Below, one piece after another: positions 35,265-43,920 of a stretch of DNA of 64,000 bases. The position numbers were made by a program, and so were the translations under genes. The notes under the pieces were generated by a model that saw nothing but the letters and a program-made list of their open reading frames with translations, was not told the origin of the DNA and did not search any database. Source of the stretch: Cecembia calidifontis (lineage in GTDB: Bacteria > Bacteroidota > Bacteroidia > Cytophagales > Cyclobacteriaceae). Position 1 is the first letter of the stretch, and the number at the start of each line of letters is the position of its first letter. Location of the stretch: positions 4,654,501 through 4,718,500 of the forward strand of contig NZ_SGXG01000001.1 in the NCBI RefSeq assembly GCF_004216715.1, written 5' to 3'.

Positions 35265-36139
35265 GCGTTAAGTCCGGTTGTACTTACTTTGGTTACAGTA
35301 GGTCAGCATATTATGGTTGGATGGACTCCAAGTTGAAGGAGGAAGCGCAATACGACCTGGTATTGGAGCTTGTCCGGGATTACCGGAGGACGCATCCGAT
35401 GATGGGCACAAGAAAGCTTCAGGAGTTGATCAGAGAAGATGCGGTGAGGTTGGAGATCAGCATAGGAAGGGACAGGCTCTTTGAGTTGTTGCGTTCTGAA
35501 GGCTTGCTGGTCAAGCGCAAGAGGAAGTATGTTGTTACAACGCAGTCATTTATGCGCTACAGTAAATATGAGGATCTGTTCAATGGCAATGTCTGGACCA
35601 CTGCCCATCAGGCCTGGGTTTCGGACATAACCTATATCCGTGTCGGGGATTCCTTCAGGTACCTGTATCTTATTACCGATGCATACAGCAGGAAGATAGT
35701 AGGATGGTATTTGGGGAATACGCTTGAGTCAAAATGTGCTGTAGAAGCCTTAAAAATGGCGATAGAACAATGTCCGTCAACAGAAGGCATTGTTCATCAC
35801 TCAGATAGGGGCTTTCAGTATTGCAGTAAGATTTATACTGAATTACTGGAAAAGGAAGGTATAAAGTCCAGTATGGGAGAAGCAGGGAATTGCTATGATA
35901 ATGCAATGGCAGAGCGGGTTAACGGGATTCTGAAGATTGAATATAAACTTGGGGACAGGTTTAAGAATCTCAAAGAAGCGTTTGCAGCAGTAAGGCATGG
36001 AGTATGGGCCTACAATGAAAAGAGGCCACATTGTTCATTAAATATGAAGAAGCCGATTGAGGTACATGAGGGACTAACAGTGTTTTCATCTCTCAAACGC
36101 AAAAGTAGCCCAAGACAGAGACCTGTCAAGGCTATATAA
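35261..36139 (+). CDS. IS3-family transposase subunit OrfB
   Basis: A 292-residue DDE integrase-type subunit with a GTG start. HTH_21-like region DYRRTHPMMGTRKL; core residues in VSDITYIRV, HHSDRGFQYCS and ENCYDNAMAERVNG-like GNCYDNAMAERVNGILKIEY; end RPHCSLNMKKP. Intact. Confidence 0.95.
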   Translation: MSVKSGCTYFGYSRSAYYGWMDSKLKEEAQYDLVLELVRDYRRTHPMMGTRKLQELIREDAVRLEISIGRDRLFELLRSEGLLVKRKRKYVVTTQSFMRYSKYEDLFNGNVWTTAHQAWVSDITYIRVGDSFRYLYLITDAYSRKIVGWYLGNTLESKCAVEALKMAIEQCPSTEGIVHHSDRGFQYCSKIYTELLEKEGIKSSMGEAGNCYDNAMAERVNGILKIEYKLGDRFKNLKEAFAAVRHGVWAYNEKRPHCSLNMKKPIEVHEGLTVFSSLKRKSSPRQRPVKAI

Positions 36140-36256
36140 ACGTCGCTTCGCTCCGGCCTTGACAGGTCTCCTTACTTGGGCTCTAGGGCATTTAAGAGGA
36201 TTGAAAATAAAAGAAAAAACAAAGAAAAAAGTGTCAAGTAAAATCAGGACGTGACA

Positions 36257-36704
36257 GAGAATGAGAAATGTGGAATGAAAAGCGAGTCGAATGAAAGGCG
36301 GATTTCGGAAGGCGGATTTCGAATGTTTGATTTAGAAATTAAAAGCCAATAAAGGGCCGTATAGTTAAAGCCCGGGACGAAGCCCTGGTTAAATTGGGAT
36401 AAAGGTATACCAGAGGTCTGAAGGACCGACAGAACAGGTGGGATTTTGAAAGGTGGTGGTCGGAAGTGGAAGGAGGGGTTTTTGAAACATTAAAGAGTAA
36501 AGGTATTTAAGAAATTTATTCAGGTCTTAGCTGTATTCCAAAAAATTCACTTTACCAGTCCCTTGTCCATACTTTACAAACAGATAATAAAATTTGCAAT
36601 ACAAATCCAGCATCGGAAACATGCAAAAAAAATAAAGAGAAATCCCGCGTTTCAGAACGTGGGATCTTATTTTACGTTTAGTTTGAAAAAGCAACCCAAT
36701 CCCT
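36257..36704. repeat. Spacer with heptamer tracts
   Basis: No supported gene. The right half of the split GAATG heptamer array (36257-36290) is followed by GGCGGATTTCGGAAGGCGGATTTCG-type 7/14-bp repeats at 36298-36325, related to 25098-25160. Small imperfect palindromes around CCCGGGACGAAGCCC lie at 36371-36395. The rest is AT-rich leader of the next gene. Confidence 0.5.
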
Positions 36705-37220
36705 ATGAATCCAAAGAGCAGCTTAATTTTTATTTTGATTTTTTGTCTCACAGGAATTTGGGAACCTGTATTTGGTCAAAAATTTATCCTGCTTCAAAGA
36801 GGGTCCAATCAAAAATCCAGGCTTAAATATGAGATCGGTGAAGAATTCATTTACAAGACCAGGGGATCAGATTTTTTTATCTACGAAAGAATCAAAGATA
36901 TCACACCAGAGGTCATTGTATTGACCGAAAATTTACTGCTTCCCGAAGATATCGCGGAGGTTTTTATCCTCCATAAAGATCCCCGCAACAGCACCATTGG
37001 CAATTTAGGTTACCTCGGCATGGGTGGAGGGCTCATTTTTCTGCTGGGAAGTACGGTAAACAGCCTGTATCAAAACGGGGATCTTTCTGAAGTCAGTAAT
37101 TCATGGGCTTGGCCTGTAGGCTTATTTGCAGGTGGTTTTTTGCTTTCAAAAATGAAATACAAAAAGTTCCGAAACCAGGGCAAGAATAAGATACAATTGG
37201 TAATTCTTTATGGGGATTGA
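36705..37220 (+). CDS. Hypothetical exported or membrane protein
   Basis: 171 residues. The N-terminal signal peptide is LIFILIFCLTGIWEPVFGQ, followed by a small beta-rich domain (YEIGEEFIYKTRGSDFFIYERIKDITPEVIVLTE) and a second hydrophobic region (about 100-150, containing LGYLGMGGGLIFLLGSTVNSLY and a GLFAGGFLL segment) that may form two helices. The short basic tail is KYKKFRNQGKNKIQLVI. No family was recognised. It stands alone upstream of prfB. Confidence 0.65.
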   Translation: MNPKSSLIFILIFCLTGIWEPVFGQKFILLQRGSNQKSRLKYEIGEEFIYKTRGSDFFIYERIKDITPEVIVLTENLLLPEDIAEVFILHKDPRNSTIGNLGYLGMGGGLIFLLGSTVNSLYQNGDLSEVSNSWAWPVGLFAGGFLLSKMKYKKFRNQGKNKIQLVILYGD

Positions 37221-37280
37221 AAAGACTTAGGTTTATAGGATATTTTTTGCGAAATTTGCACCTTAAAATTCAAGAAATTT

Positions 37281-38382
37281 ATGACCGCAGACCAGTTGAA
37301 AGACTTGAAAGCCCGTGTTTCGGCTTTGAGGAGGTATCTTTGACTACGATAAAAAGAAAGCTGAAATAGAAGATTTGGAGGCTGTTTCTTCGCAACCGGA
37401 CTTCTGGAATGATCCGGAAGAGGCTGAAAAAACGATGAAACAGATCCAGGCGAGAAAAAGTTGGACCACTTCCTTTGAAAAGGTGGAAACCATGCTTCAG
37501 GACCTGGAGGTACTGTTTGATTTTTACTCTATGGATGAGGTCTCCGAAGAGGAGATGAAATCTGAATATCAAAAAACCCTAAAAGAGGTAGAAGAGCTTG
37601 AGCTCAAAAAAATGTTGAGCAGCGAGGAAGATCAGTTATCTGCCATGTTGGAAATCAATCCGGGTGCAGGGGGTACAGAAAGCAACGACTGGGCCTCCAT
37701 CCTGATGAGGATGTACATCATGTGGGGAGAGAAAAATGGCTACAAGGTAACAGAAGTGGACCTTCAGGAAGGCGAGGTAGCGGGCATCAAATCAGTTACT
37801 TTACAATTTGATGGTCCCCTGGCCTATGGCTTCCTTAAATCTGAAACAGGTGTTCACCGCCTGGTAAGGGTTTCACCGTTTGATTCCAACGGAAGAAGAC
37901 ATACTTCATTTGCTTCTGTCTATGTGTATCCGGTAGTAGATGATACCATAGACATTGAAATCAACCCTTCTGATATTGAATTCCACACTTCCCGATCCGG
38001 AGGTGCAGGAGGTCAGAACGTCAACAAGGTAGAAACCAAGGTACAGCTGACACACAAGCCTACAGGCATTGTTGTGGTGTGTCAGGTCGAACGCTCCCAA
38101 TTGGCCAACCGTGAAAGGGCCATGCAGATGCTGAAATCCAGGTTATACCAAATGGAAATGGAGAAAAGGAATGCCGAAAGGGCAAAAATCGAATCCAGCA
38201 AGCTGAAAATCGATTTTGGTTCACAGATCAGAAATTACGTTCTCCATCCTTACAAACTTGTGAAAGACGCAAGAACAGGGTATGAAACCTCAGATGTTCA
38301 GCATGTACTGGACGGAGGACTCAATGAATTCATCAAAGCTTATCTCCTTGCCCAAAGTGAGGAAGAAGCAAAACAAGACTAA
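37281..38382 (+). CDS. prfB: Peptide chain release factor 2 (programmed +1 frameshift)
   Basis: It terminates translation at UGA and UAA. The frame opens at ATG 37281, runs 20 codons and meets TGA at 37341-37343. The context AGGAGG-TAT-CTT-TGA-C (37329-37344) is the classical RF2 autoregulatory frameshift site: a Shine-Dalgarno-like AGGAGG, slippery CTT and a slow UGA. After the +1 shift the protein continues with DYDKKKAEIEDLEAV for a total of about 366 residues. The RF2 anticodon tripeptide SPF (VSPFDSNGRRH) and the GGQ motif (GGAGGQNVNKVETKV) are both present. A strong terminator follows. Confidence 0.97.
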
Positions 38383-38389
38383 TACTTCA

Positions 38390-38428
38390 AACCTTCCGGA
38401 ACATATTTTACCGGAAGGTTTTTTCTTT
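38390..38428 (+). terminator. Rho-independent terminator after prfB
   Basis: Perfect 10-bp stem AACCTTCCGG / CCGGAAGGTT (38390-38399, 38411-38420) followed by TTTTCTTTT. Confidence 0.9.
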
Positions 38429-38462
38429 TACCAAGCATCCCTAATTCTTCCCTGATAAAAAC

Positions 38463-39647
38463 ATGAAAATTCTACCTCCCTTTTTCACCTGGAATTTCTT
38501 CATGCTTTGCCTAAGCTCATTTTTATTTTTTGCCAGTTTCAATATGATCATTCCTGAACTGCCTGCTTATCTTACGTCTTTGGGAGGGGAAGATTACAAG
38601 GGACTCATCATTTCCCTCTTTACTTTGACGGCAGGCCTTTCCAGGCCATTTAGTGGGAAACTTGCGGATAAAATTGGCAGGATACCCGTCATGGTGTTTG
38701 GTGCGGGGATCTGCTTTGCAGTCAGTTTGATGTATCCTGTCATTACCTCCGTAGCAGGATTTCTGCTGCTGAGGTTTGTCCATGGCTTCTCAACAGGATT
38801 TACACCCACAGGGGTATCAGCCTATGTCGCCGATATTGTGCCTTTCAACAGAAGAGGAGAAGCCATGGGTTTACAATCACTTTTTGGCTCGTTGGGAATG
38901 GCTGCAGGTCCGGCCTTGGGAGGCTACATCGGACAAATCTGGGGAATTGAACCCCTATTTTATGCTTCCGCTTTTACAGCCATTCTTTCCATACTTGTTA
39001 TTATCCGCCTGAAGGAGACCATGCAGGATCCTGAAAAAATGAGCAGGAAACACCTGAGGCTACACAGGCATGAAATCATCGAAAAAAGGGTAATTCAACC
39101 CTCTTTGGTTTTGTTTTTAACAGTGTTTTCATTTGGAACAGTGTTAACAATAATCCCAGATTACTCTGAATATCTGGGTATTAAGAATAAAGGATTGTTT
39201 TTTGCAGTTTTTACACTTTCATCACTGGGCATAAGGATCATTGCAGGCAAAACTTCTGACAAATACGGAAGGATTCCGGTAATGAAAGTTGCCACACTTT
39301 CTATGGCAGTTGCGATGATACTGATTGCTTTTGCCCAAAGCAAAGCCATGTTGATGTTGGGCGGGGTAATTTTCGGCTGCTCTGTCGGGATGAACTCACC
39401 TACGATTTCAGCTTGGACCATAGATTTGTCATTGGATGCCTTTAGGGGACGGGCCCTGGCAACCATGTATATTGCTTTGGAAGCGGGCATTGGCATAGGT
39501 GCTTTGGTCTCAGGATGGGTATTTGCCAATAAAGCAGAAAATTTCCCTTTGGTCTTTTCGCTTGGCGCCGTCACTGCCGTGATTGCTTTTTTCTATTTAT
39601 TTATGCTTCCCAAGGAGCAAAGGTTTTTGGTGCCGGAGGATAAGTAA
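38463..39647 (+). CDS. MFS transporter
   Basis: A 394-residue inner-membrane protein with about twelve hydrophobic helices. The conserved MFS loop motif after helix 2 is present (GKLADKIGRIPVM) and is echoed in the second half (GKTSDKYGRIPVM). Helix 4/5 carries RFVHGFSTGFTPTGVSAYVADI, reminiscent of drug/sugar efflux members (YfcJ/YhhS-like). The substrate is unknown. It converges with the M24 peptidase gene. Confidence 0.88.
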   Translation: MKILPPFFTWNFFMLCLSSFLFFASFNMIIPELPAYLTSLGGEDYKGLIISLFTLTAGLSRPFSGKLADKIGRIPVMVFGAGICFAVSLMYPVITSVAGFLLLRFVHGFSTGFTPTGVSAYVADIVPFNRRGEAMGLQSLFGSLGMAAGPALGGYIGQIWGIEPLFYASAFTAILSILVIIRLKETMQDPEKMSRKHLRLHRHEIIEKRVIQPSLVLFLTVFSFGTVLTIIPDYSEYLGIKNKGLFFAVFTLSSLGIRIIAGKTSDKYGRIPVMKVATLSMAVAMILIAFAQSKAMLMLGGVIFGCSVGMNSPTISAWTIDLSLDAFRGRALATMYIALEAGIGIGALVSGWVFANKAENFPLVFSLGAVTAVIAFFYLFMLPKEQRFLVPEDK

Positions 39648-39654
39648 TGATGGA

Positions 39655-39715
39655 GGGTTCAAAAGGATAAGGGAAAAGGTTGAAAGCTTAAGGGTTAAAG
39701 GGTTAAAGTTGTCAT
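39655..39715. repeat. 8-bp-period GGGTTAAA tract
   Basis: Bases from about 39665 read as octamers GATAAGGG, AAAAGGTT, GAAAGCTT, AAGGGTTA, AAGGGTTA, AAG. It starts within 20 bp of the MFS gene stop. A GCTTGCAGCGCGTG motif near 39719 resembles the reverse of the palindrome in the 15205-15310 spacer. Confidence 0.4.
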
Positions 39716-39790
39716 ACGCTTGCAGCGCGTGAAAGGCCCCTTGTTTTTCAACGCATCATTCAAAATCCAAGAACAAATTGGGTTGAAAGT

Positions 39791-39822
39791 CAAAAAAAGT
39801 CCAGAGTTTTTAAACCCTGGAC
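39791..39822 (-). terminator. Terminator downstream of the M24 peptidase gene
   Basis: On the minus strand the stem GTCCAGGGTTT / AACTCTGGAC is followed by seven T. It begins 5 bp after the stop codon. Confidence 0.75.
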
Positions 39823-39827
39823 AATTA

Positions 39828-41189
39828 TTATCTGTTTTTTAAATGTGGCTGTGGCCTTGGAATCGGCATGATTTCCTTTTGACGGCCGTTCAGGTAGGTA
39901 ACTTTTTGACCATCAAAGAAAGCACCTTCTTCCAACATCACCCTGAAGTCTTTGTTCCATTCTTTCAAAAAAACAACGGCATTCAACTCAATTGCATACA
40001 AAGTATTGGGATAGAGCGGATAATCACCCGCTCCTGGTGTATCACCCTGATTGTCCCACATCCCAATGGTCGGTCCTGAAGCATGTCCATGGGTACCCAG
40101 TGGATGGGAGTATATACTGCCTCGGATACCTTCTCTCTCCATTTGCTTCCTAGTTTCACGTAGGATTTCATTGCCTGTCCTTCCAGAAACAAAGTTTGAA
40201 GTCAGGATATCCTGTAACCTGTTACCTACTTTGAAAGCATCTTTGAGGTATTGGGGCACATCATCTTCACCGGGTTTCAATACATAAGCCAATTGCTGGG
40301 TATCTGTGTTGAGTCTCAGGTAAGTAATTCCAAAATCAATATGCAGCATATCTCCGGGCATGATCACATCGGCTTCTGCTTTAACCGCAAAGTTCCTTTC
40401 ACTCTCCTTATTGGATGGGTCAGCCCTTTGGATATCAACCGAAGGATGGAACCAAGTATCCAGTTTCAATTCCTTGATCCTTTCCCTGTACCACCATTGC
40501 ACATCTTCCGTAGTCGTCACTCCAGGAGTAATGACTTTTTCTGAAAGGCCATCGGCAATGATATCATTGGCAATCGCCTGAATATGTCTGTAGGTGGCCA
40601 TTTCAGATGCCGTTCGGGTTTCTAACCAACCTACGGCTAAGTTTTGGGCAGAGACAACTTTACCTCGAAAATTTTCAGGAAGGTATTCCATCAAAGTATT
40701 GTATTCAGTCAGATTGATCCCGTCGGCATGGCCATAGTCTTTGGACATATTGATCCCGATCTTAGTGGGATTGCGCTCCACGATAAGTTCTGTCAATCGC
40801 TTCCATTGGTCAGGTTGGGTCTCTGGCTCCCAGGCCTTTTTGAAAGATTTACCTACATCATACCGTGCAACAGCTAAAGCTTCAACTTTGGAAGCACCTG
40901 GGGCTTTGTAGATAAGCAACATGGTCCTTCTTCTCGCTGCATGCCAGGTGGCAGGCAAAAAAGTCCTGATGACAGGATCTTCATTGTACTCTCTGGAAAT
41001 AATGATCCACATATCAATTCCGGCCCTGTCCATCAGCGAGGGCAGTAATGTCTCTATCCTCTCCTCAAGCCATTGGTCAATGACAGCGGCCTGTTCTCTT
41101 TGAGATAAAATGTGGAACTTTTGGGAAAAAGCTAAAGGTGCGCTCATCAGCATGACCAAGATGAGGGTAATGAATCGTTTGAAATGCAT
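39828..41189 (-). CDS. M24-family (Xaa-Pro aminopeptidase-like) secreted peptidase
   Basis: A 453-residue exported metallopeptidase starting at ATG 41189; the upstream in-frame extension is unlikely. It has a signal peptide (MHFKRFITLILVMLMSAPLAFSQ) and a creatinase-like N-terminal domain (IDMWIIISREYNEDPV). The pita-bread domain has metal-ligand regions LHIDFGITYL, HPLGTHGHASGPTIGMW, YAIELNAVV and LEEGAFF. One expected Asp ligand in the HIDFG region is present; others were not checked individually. It lies 62 bp downstream of the MATE gene and is probably co-transcribed with it. Confidence 0.85.
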   Translation of the reverse strand: MHFKRFITLILVMLMSAPLAFSQKFHILSQREQAAVIDQWLEERIETLLPSLMDRAGIDMWIIISREYNEDPVIRTFLPATWHAARRRTMLLIYKAPGASKVEALAVARYDVGKSFKKAWEPETQPDQWKRLTELIVERNPTKIGINMSKDYGHADGINLTEYNTLMEYLPENFRGKVVSAQNLAVGWLETRTASEMATYRHIQAIANDIIADGLSEKVITPGVTTTEDVQWWYRERIKELKLDTWFHPSVDIQRADPSNKESERNFAVKAEADVIMPGDMLHIDFGITYLRLNTDTQQLAYVLKPGEDDVPQYLKDAFKVGNRLQDILTSNFVSGRTGNEILRETRKQMEREGIRGSIYSHPLGTHGHASGPTIGMWDNQGDTPGAGDYPLYPNTLYAIELNAVVFLKEWNKDFRVMLEEGAFFDGQKVTYLNGRQKEIMPIPRPQPHLKNR

Positions 41190-41251
41190 AGAGTCAGTTG
41201 TTAAAACAAGTGTTGGAAAATAGAAAAGAAATAGAACAATAAAAAGCAAAA

Positions 41252-42616
41252 CTATATGAGTGATACCTGCTTCTTATTTTGGTGAAGTAATCGGGCACTC
41301 AATGAATGGAACCTGTATAGCAACATCACTCCTGTGACAGTCAAACCGATCAAAAGCCCATACCAAATCCCCACTTCTTTCAGGTTGAAAATAAATCCAA
41401 AAACGTAACCTAAAGGAAGACCTATGACCCAGTAAGCCACAAGCGTGACAATAGTGGGAATTCGTACATCGGCCATTCCCCTCAAAGCGCCCAAGCCTAC
41501 TACTTGTACCCCATCTGACAATTGAAATAATCCGGCAATAATCAATAAAGTTGCACTCATTTGGATTACCTCAACATCACTGATGTAAAGGGAAGGTAAA
41601 AACTCTCTAAAGAGTATAAAGATCATGGCGCTCACACTCATAAATATGGCTACCATAACAAAAGCGGTAAAACCTGCTTCTCTCAAGGTTTTGACATCAT
41701 TTTTTCCAAGTTGGTTGCCTACCCGGATCATTGCAGCAGTGGAAAGCCCTGAGGCCATCATGTAGCTGATGGAAGCCAAATTGATGGCAATCTGATGGGC
41801 CGCAAGAGCTGTCACCCCTATCCACCCCATCATGATAGCGGCTGAGCTGAAAGCCCCTACCTCAAAAATAAACTGAAAACCTGTCGGAACACCAATTCTT
41901 AGCATTTTTGAAACCATAGGGAAGCTCAGCTTCTTCAGTTTAAAGCTCAAATTATAGGGCAGGTATCTCTTTGATTTGAAAACATAATACCCCATAAACA
42001 ATCCCATCAAAACTCTGGAAATCAAAGTAGCCCAGCCAGCACCGTTCAACCCCATTTCAGGGAAACCAAGGTTTCCATATATCAGAACCCAGTTCAGAAA
42101 TACATTGACCGCATTACAGATCAAGGTAATGTACATGGCCTGCTTGGTTTGGGAAAGCCCTTCGGCAAATTGTTTAAATGTCTGGAAAATCATAAAAGGC
42201 AATAAGGAAAAAGTAATGATCGCCAAGTAAGGAATCGCCAGGATGACCACCTCTTCGGGCTGATTGAGATGATAAAGCATGGGCGAAGCCAGGATAATCA
42301 ACAAAAACAGCATAAAACCTGAAGCCAGGTTAATACTTAGACCATGATTAAAGAGTCTTGAAATTCTTTTGGGATTGTTCTTTCCATCTGCCATCGCCAC
42401 TAAAGGTGTAATGGACATGGAGACCCCTATGCCAAACATCAGCACAACGAAAAAGATACTGTTGGCCAAAGAAGCAGCAGCAAGAGGTTCAGCACCCAAA
42501 CGTCCCACCATCATACTATCGGCCACACCTACTAAAACCTGGCCCAACTGGCTTAGCATTACTGGAAAAGCCAAATTAAAAGTTTTTGAAAAATTATCTT
42601 TAAAGTTTCCGATCAT
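41252..42616 (-). CDS. MATE-family efflux transporter
   Basis: A 454-residue inner-membrane antiporter with twelve predicted helices. Typical blocks are LAFPVMLSQLGQVLVGVADSMMVGRLGAEPLAAASLANSIF at the N-terminus and the related internal repeat in the second half (IGVPTGFQFIFEVGAFSSAAIMMGWIGVTALAAHQIAINL). It probably exports cationic drugs or metabolites with Na+ or H+ (NorM/DinF-like). The ATG lies 15 bp after the NUDIX gene stop. Confidence 0.93.
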   Translation of the reverse strand: MIGNFKDNFSKTFNLAFPVMLSQLGQVLVGVADSMMVGRLGAEPLAAASLANSIFFVVLMFGIGVSMSITPLVAMADGKNNPKRISRLFNHGLSINLASGFMLFLLIILASPMLYHLNQPEEVVILAIPYLAIITFSLLPFMIFQTFKQFAEGLSQTKQAMYITLICNAVNVFLNWVLIYGNLGFPEMGLNGAGWATLISRVLMGLFMGYYVFKSKRYLPYNLSFKLKKLSFPMVSKMLRIGVPTGFQFIFEVGAFSSAAIMMGWIGVTALAAHQIAINLASISYMMASGLSTAAMIRVGNQLGKNDVKTLREAGFTAFVMVAIFMSVSAMIFILFREFLPSLYISDVEVIQMSATLLIIAGLFQLSDGVQVVGLGALRGMADVRIPTIVTLVAYWVIGLPLGYVFGFIFNLKEVGIWYGLLIGLTVTGVMLLYRFHSLSARLLHQNKKQVSLI

Positions 42617-42631
42617 GGCAATTGGCTGGTA

Positions 42632-43174
42632 TCAAATCCCTTTTAGTCGGGCTACTTTGAGTAATCCGGCTATGCTGATTGCGTCAGTAATTTCTCCTTT
42701 CATTACTTTCTCCACAGCTTCATGCAAAGGTAATCTGATTATCTTTAAAACCTCCGTTTCATCGAAATCTGTTTCTCCTTGGGTCAAATCTTCGGCAAGG
42801 AAAACAAAACCCTCTTCATCAGTAACCGAATTGGAAGTATGAATGCGCATGACATTGGTCCATTGGTTAGCAGAAAGACCGGTTTCTTCCTTAAGCTCCC
42901 TTTTGGCCGATTCTAAGATATCCTTTCCGACCGGACCTCCCCCCATGGGGATTTCCCAAGAGTATTCATCCAGAGGATACCGATATTGCCCAACCAGCCA
43001 GGTGTAACCCTCATCATCCAAAGGTACAATACCCAAAGCCTTATTTTTAAAAGAGACCTTACCATAAACCCCATCCTTACCTGAGGGATTGATGACCTGA
43101 TGCTCCTCGAGCACTATCCAGGGATTTTCAAACACTATCTTTTTGCTTTTGGTTTTCCAGGGATTATTTTCCAT
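42632..43174 (-). CDS. NUDIX hydrolase (ADP-ribose pyrophosphatase-like)
   Basis: The preferred start is ATG 43174 (MENNPWKTKSKKIVFENPW), giving 180 residues. The N-terminal SKKIVFENPWI and VGQYRYPLDEYSWEIPMGGG blocks, followed by the Nudix box with RELKEETG, are typical of ADP-sugar pyrophosphatases. The likely role is cleaving ADP-ribose or related nucleotide sugars. A terminator separates it from the Lrp gene upstream; it leads an operon with the MATE and M24 genes. Confidence 0.92.
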   Translation of the reverse strand: MENNPWKTKSKKIVFENPWIVLEEHQVINPSGKDGVYGKVSFKNKALGIVPLDDEGYTWLVGQYRYPLDEYSWEIPMGGGPVGKDILESAKRELKEETGLSANQWTNVMRIHTSNSVTDEEGFVFLAEDLTQGETDFDETEVLKIIRLPLHEAVEKVMKGEITDAISIAGLLKVARLKGI

Positions 43175-43181
43175 AGCACAA

Positions 43182-43208
43182 AAAAAGGGTGACCATAAGC
43201 CACCCTTC
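43182..43208 (-). terminator. Terminator between the Lrp regulator and the NUDIX gene
   Basis: On the minus strand AAGGGTG...CACCCTT is followed by seven T, about 20 bp after the Lrp stop. Confidence 0.7.
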
Positions 43209-43228
43209 CTATAAAATTTCAAACTTAA

Positions 43229-43711
43229 TTACGCAGGGATAGGCAAAACTTTGCTGTCCTTAAAGGTAGAAAGAATTACCATAGATTGCATAGAGTCAAC
43301 CTCCTTGATTTCACTTACTTTTTCAAGCATCAATTTCTGATAGGCTGTGATGTCTTTAGCAATGATTTTAAGAATAAAATCACCGGTACCTGTAATGTGG
43401 TGACACTCTATCACTTCAGGAATCTGGTTGATTTCCTTCATGAAAGCATCAATATTGCCTTTGTTGTGGCCAATCAAGCTAACCAACACAAAAGTGCTCA
43501 CACCCAAACCGATTTTTTCCGGATCCAATTTCGCATGGTAACTCTTGATGATGCCAGACTGCTCCAATTTTTTAACACGCTCCAAAGTCGGTGCAGGAGA
43601 CAATCCTATGTCTTTGGAAAGTTGAGCGTTAGTGATTTTAGCATTAGCCTGCAGAATTTCAAGAATCTTGCGATCTATCTTGTCGAATTTCACTTTTATG
43701 CTGTTATCCAT
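43229..43711 (-). CDS. Lrp/AsnC-family transcriptional regulator
   Basis: A 160-residue DNA-binding regulator that senses amino acids. It has an N-terminal helix-turn-helix (DRKILEILQANAKITNAQLSKDIGLSPAPTLERVKKLEQSGII) and a RAM effector domain (about 70-150: STFVLVSLIGHNKGNIDAFMKEI..., ITGTGDFILKIIAKD). It is monocistronic, with a promoter box upstream and a terminator downstream. The ilvE gene is a plausible target elsewhere in the window, but no operator was identified. Confidence 0.93.
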   Translation of the reverse strand: MDNSIKVKFDKIDRKILEILQANAKITNAQLSKDIGLSPAPTLERVKKLEQSGIIKSYHAKLDPEKIGLGVSTFVLVSLIGHNKGNIDAFMKEINQIPEVIECHHITGTGDFILKIIAKDITAYQKLMLEKVSEIKEVDSMQSMVILSTFKDSKVLPIPA

Positions 43712-43742
43712 CTTTAGTGTTTTTTCAAAATTTTATGCGGTA

Positions 43743-43750
43743 CAAATGTA
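43743..43750 (-). promoter_or_regulatory. -7 promoter box (TACATTTG) for the Lrp gene
   Basis: Exact TAnnTTTG match on the minus strand, 32 bp upstream of the ATG, with TTG-containing sequence further upstream. Confidence 0.45.
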
Positions 43751-43920
43751 ATATATTTTGATATTATTTTAAAGCAATTGCAAACAAAAAACGAGCCTAA
43801 TTTCGAAATATTGTTATAGCAATACAGGTAATTTCTAATTTTTACTTTGAAATATTCCCGCAGCATCGGAAAATTTCAAATTATCTCCTGATTTTTATCC
43901 CATCTAACGAAGTAATCAAA

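Larger units (their letters stand above)
34830..36256 (+). mobile_element. IS3-family insertion sequence B
   Basis: A 1427-bp element with perfect TGTCACGTCCTGA / TCAGGACGTGACA ends, flanked by a 3-bp repeat GAG (34827-34829 and 36257-36259). Its proteins differ clearly from those of element A, so this is a different IS3 subgroup member. It is inserted in a heptamer array just downstream of ilvE. Confidence 0.9.

Noticed and set aside
36563..36826. An 87-codon plus-strand frame
   Set aside because: It overlaps the start of the signal-peptide-bearing gene at 36705 in another frame and has no motif.
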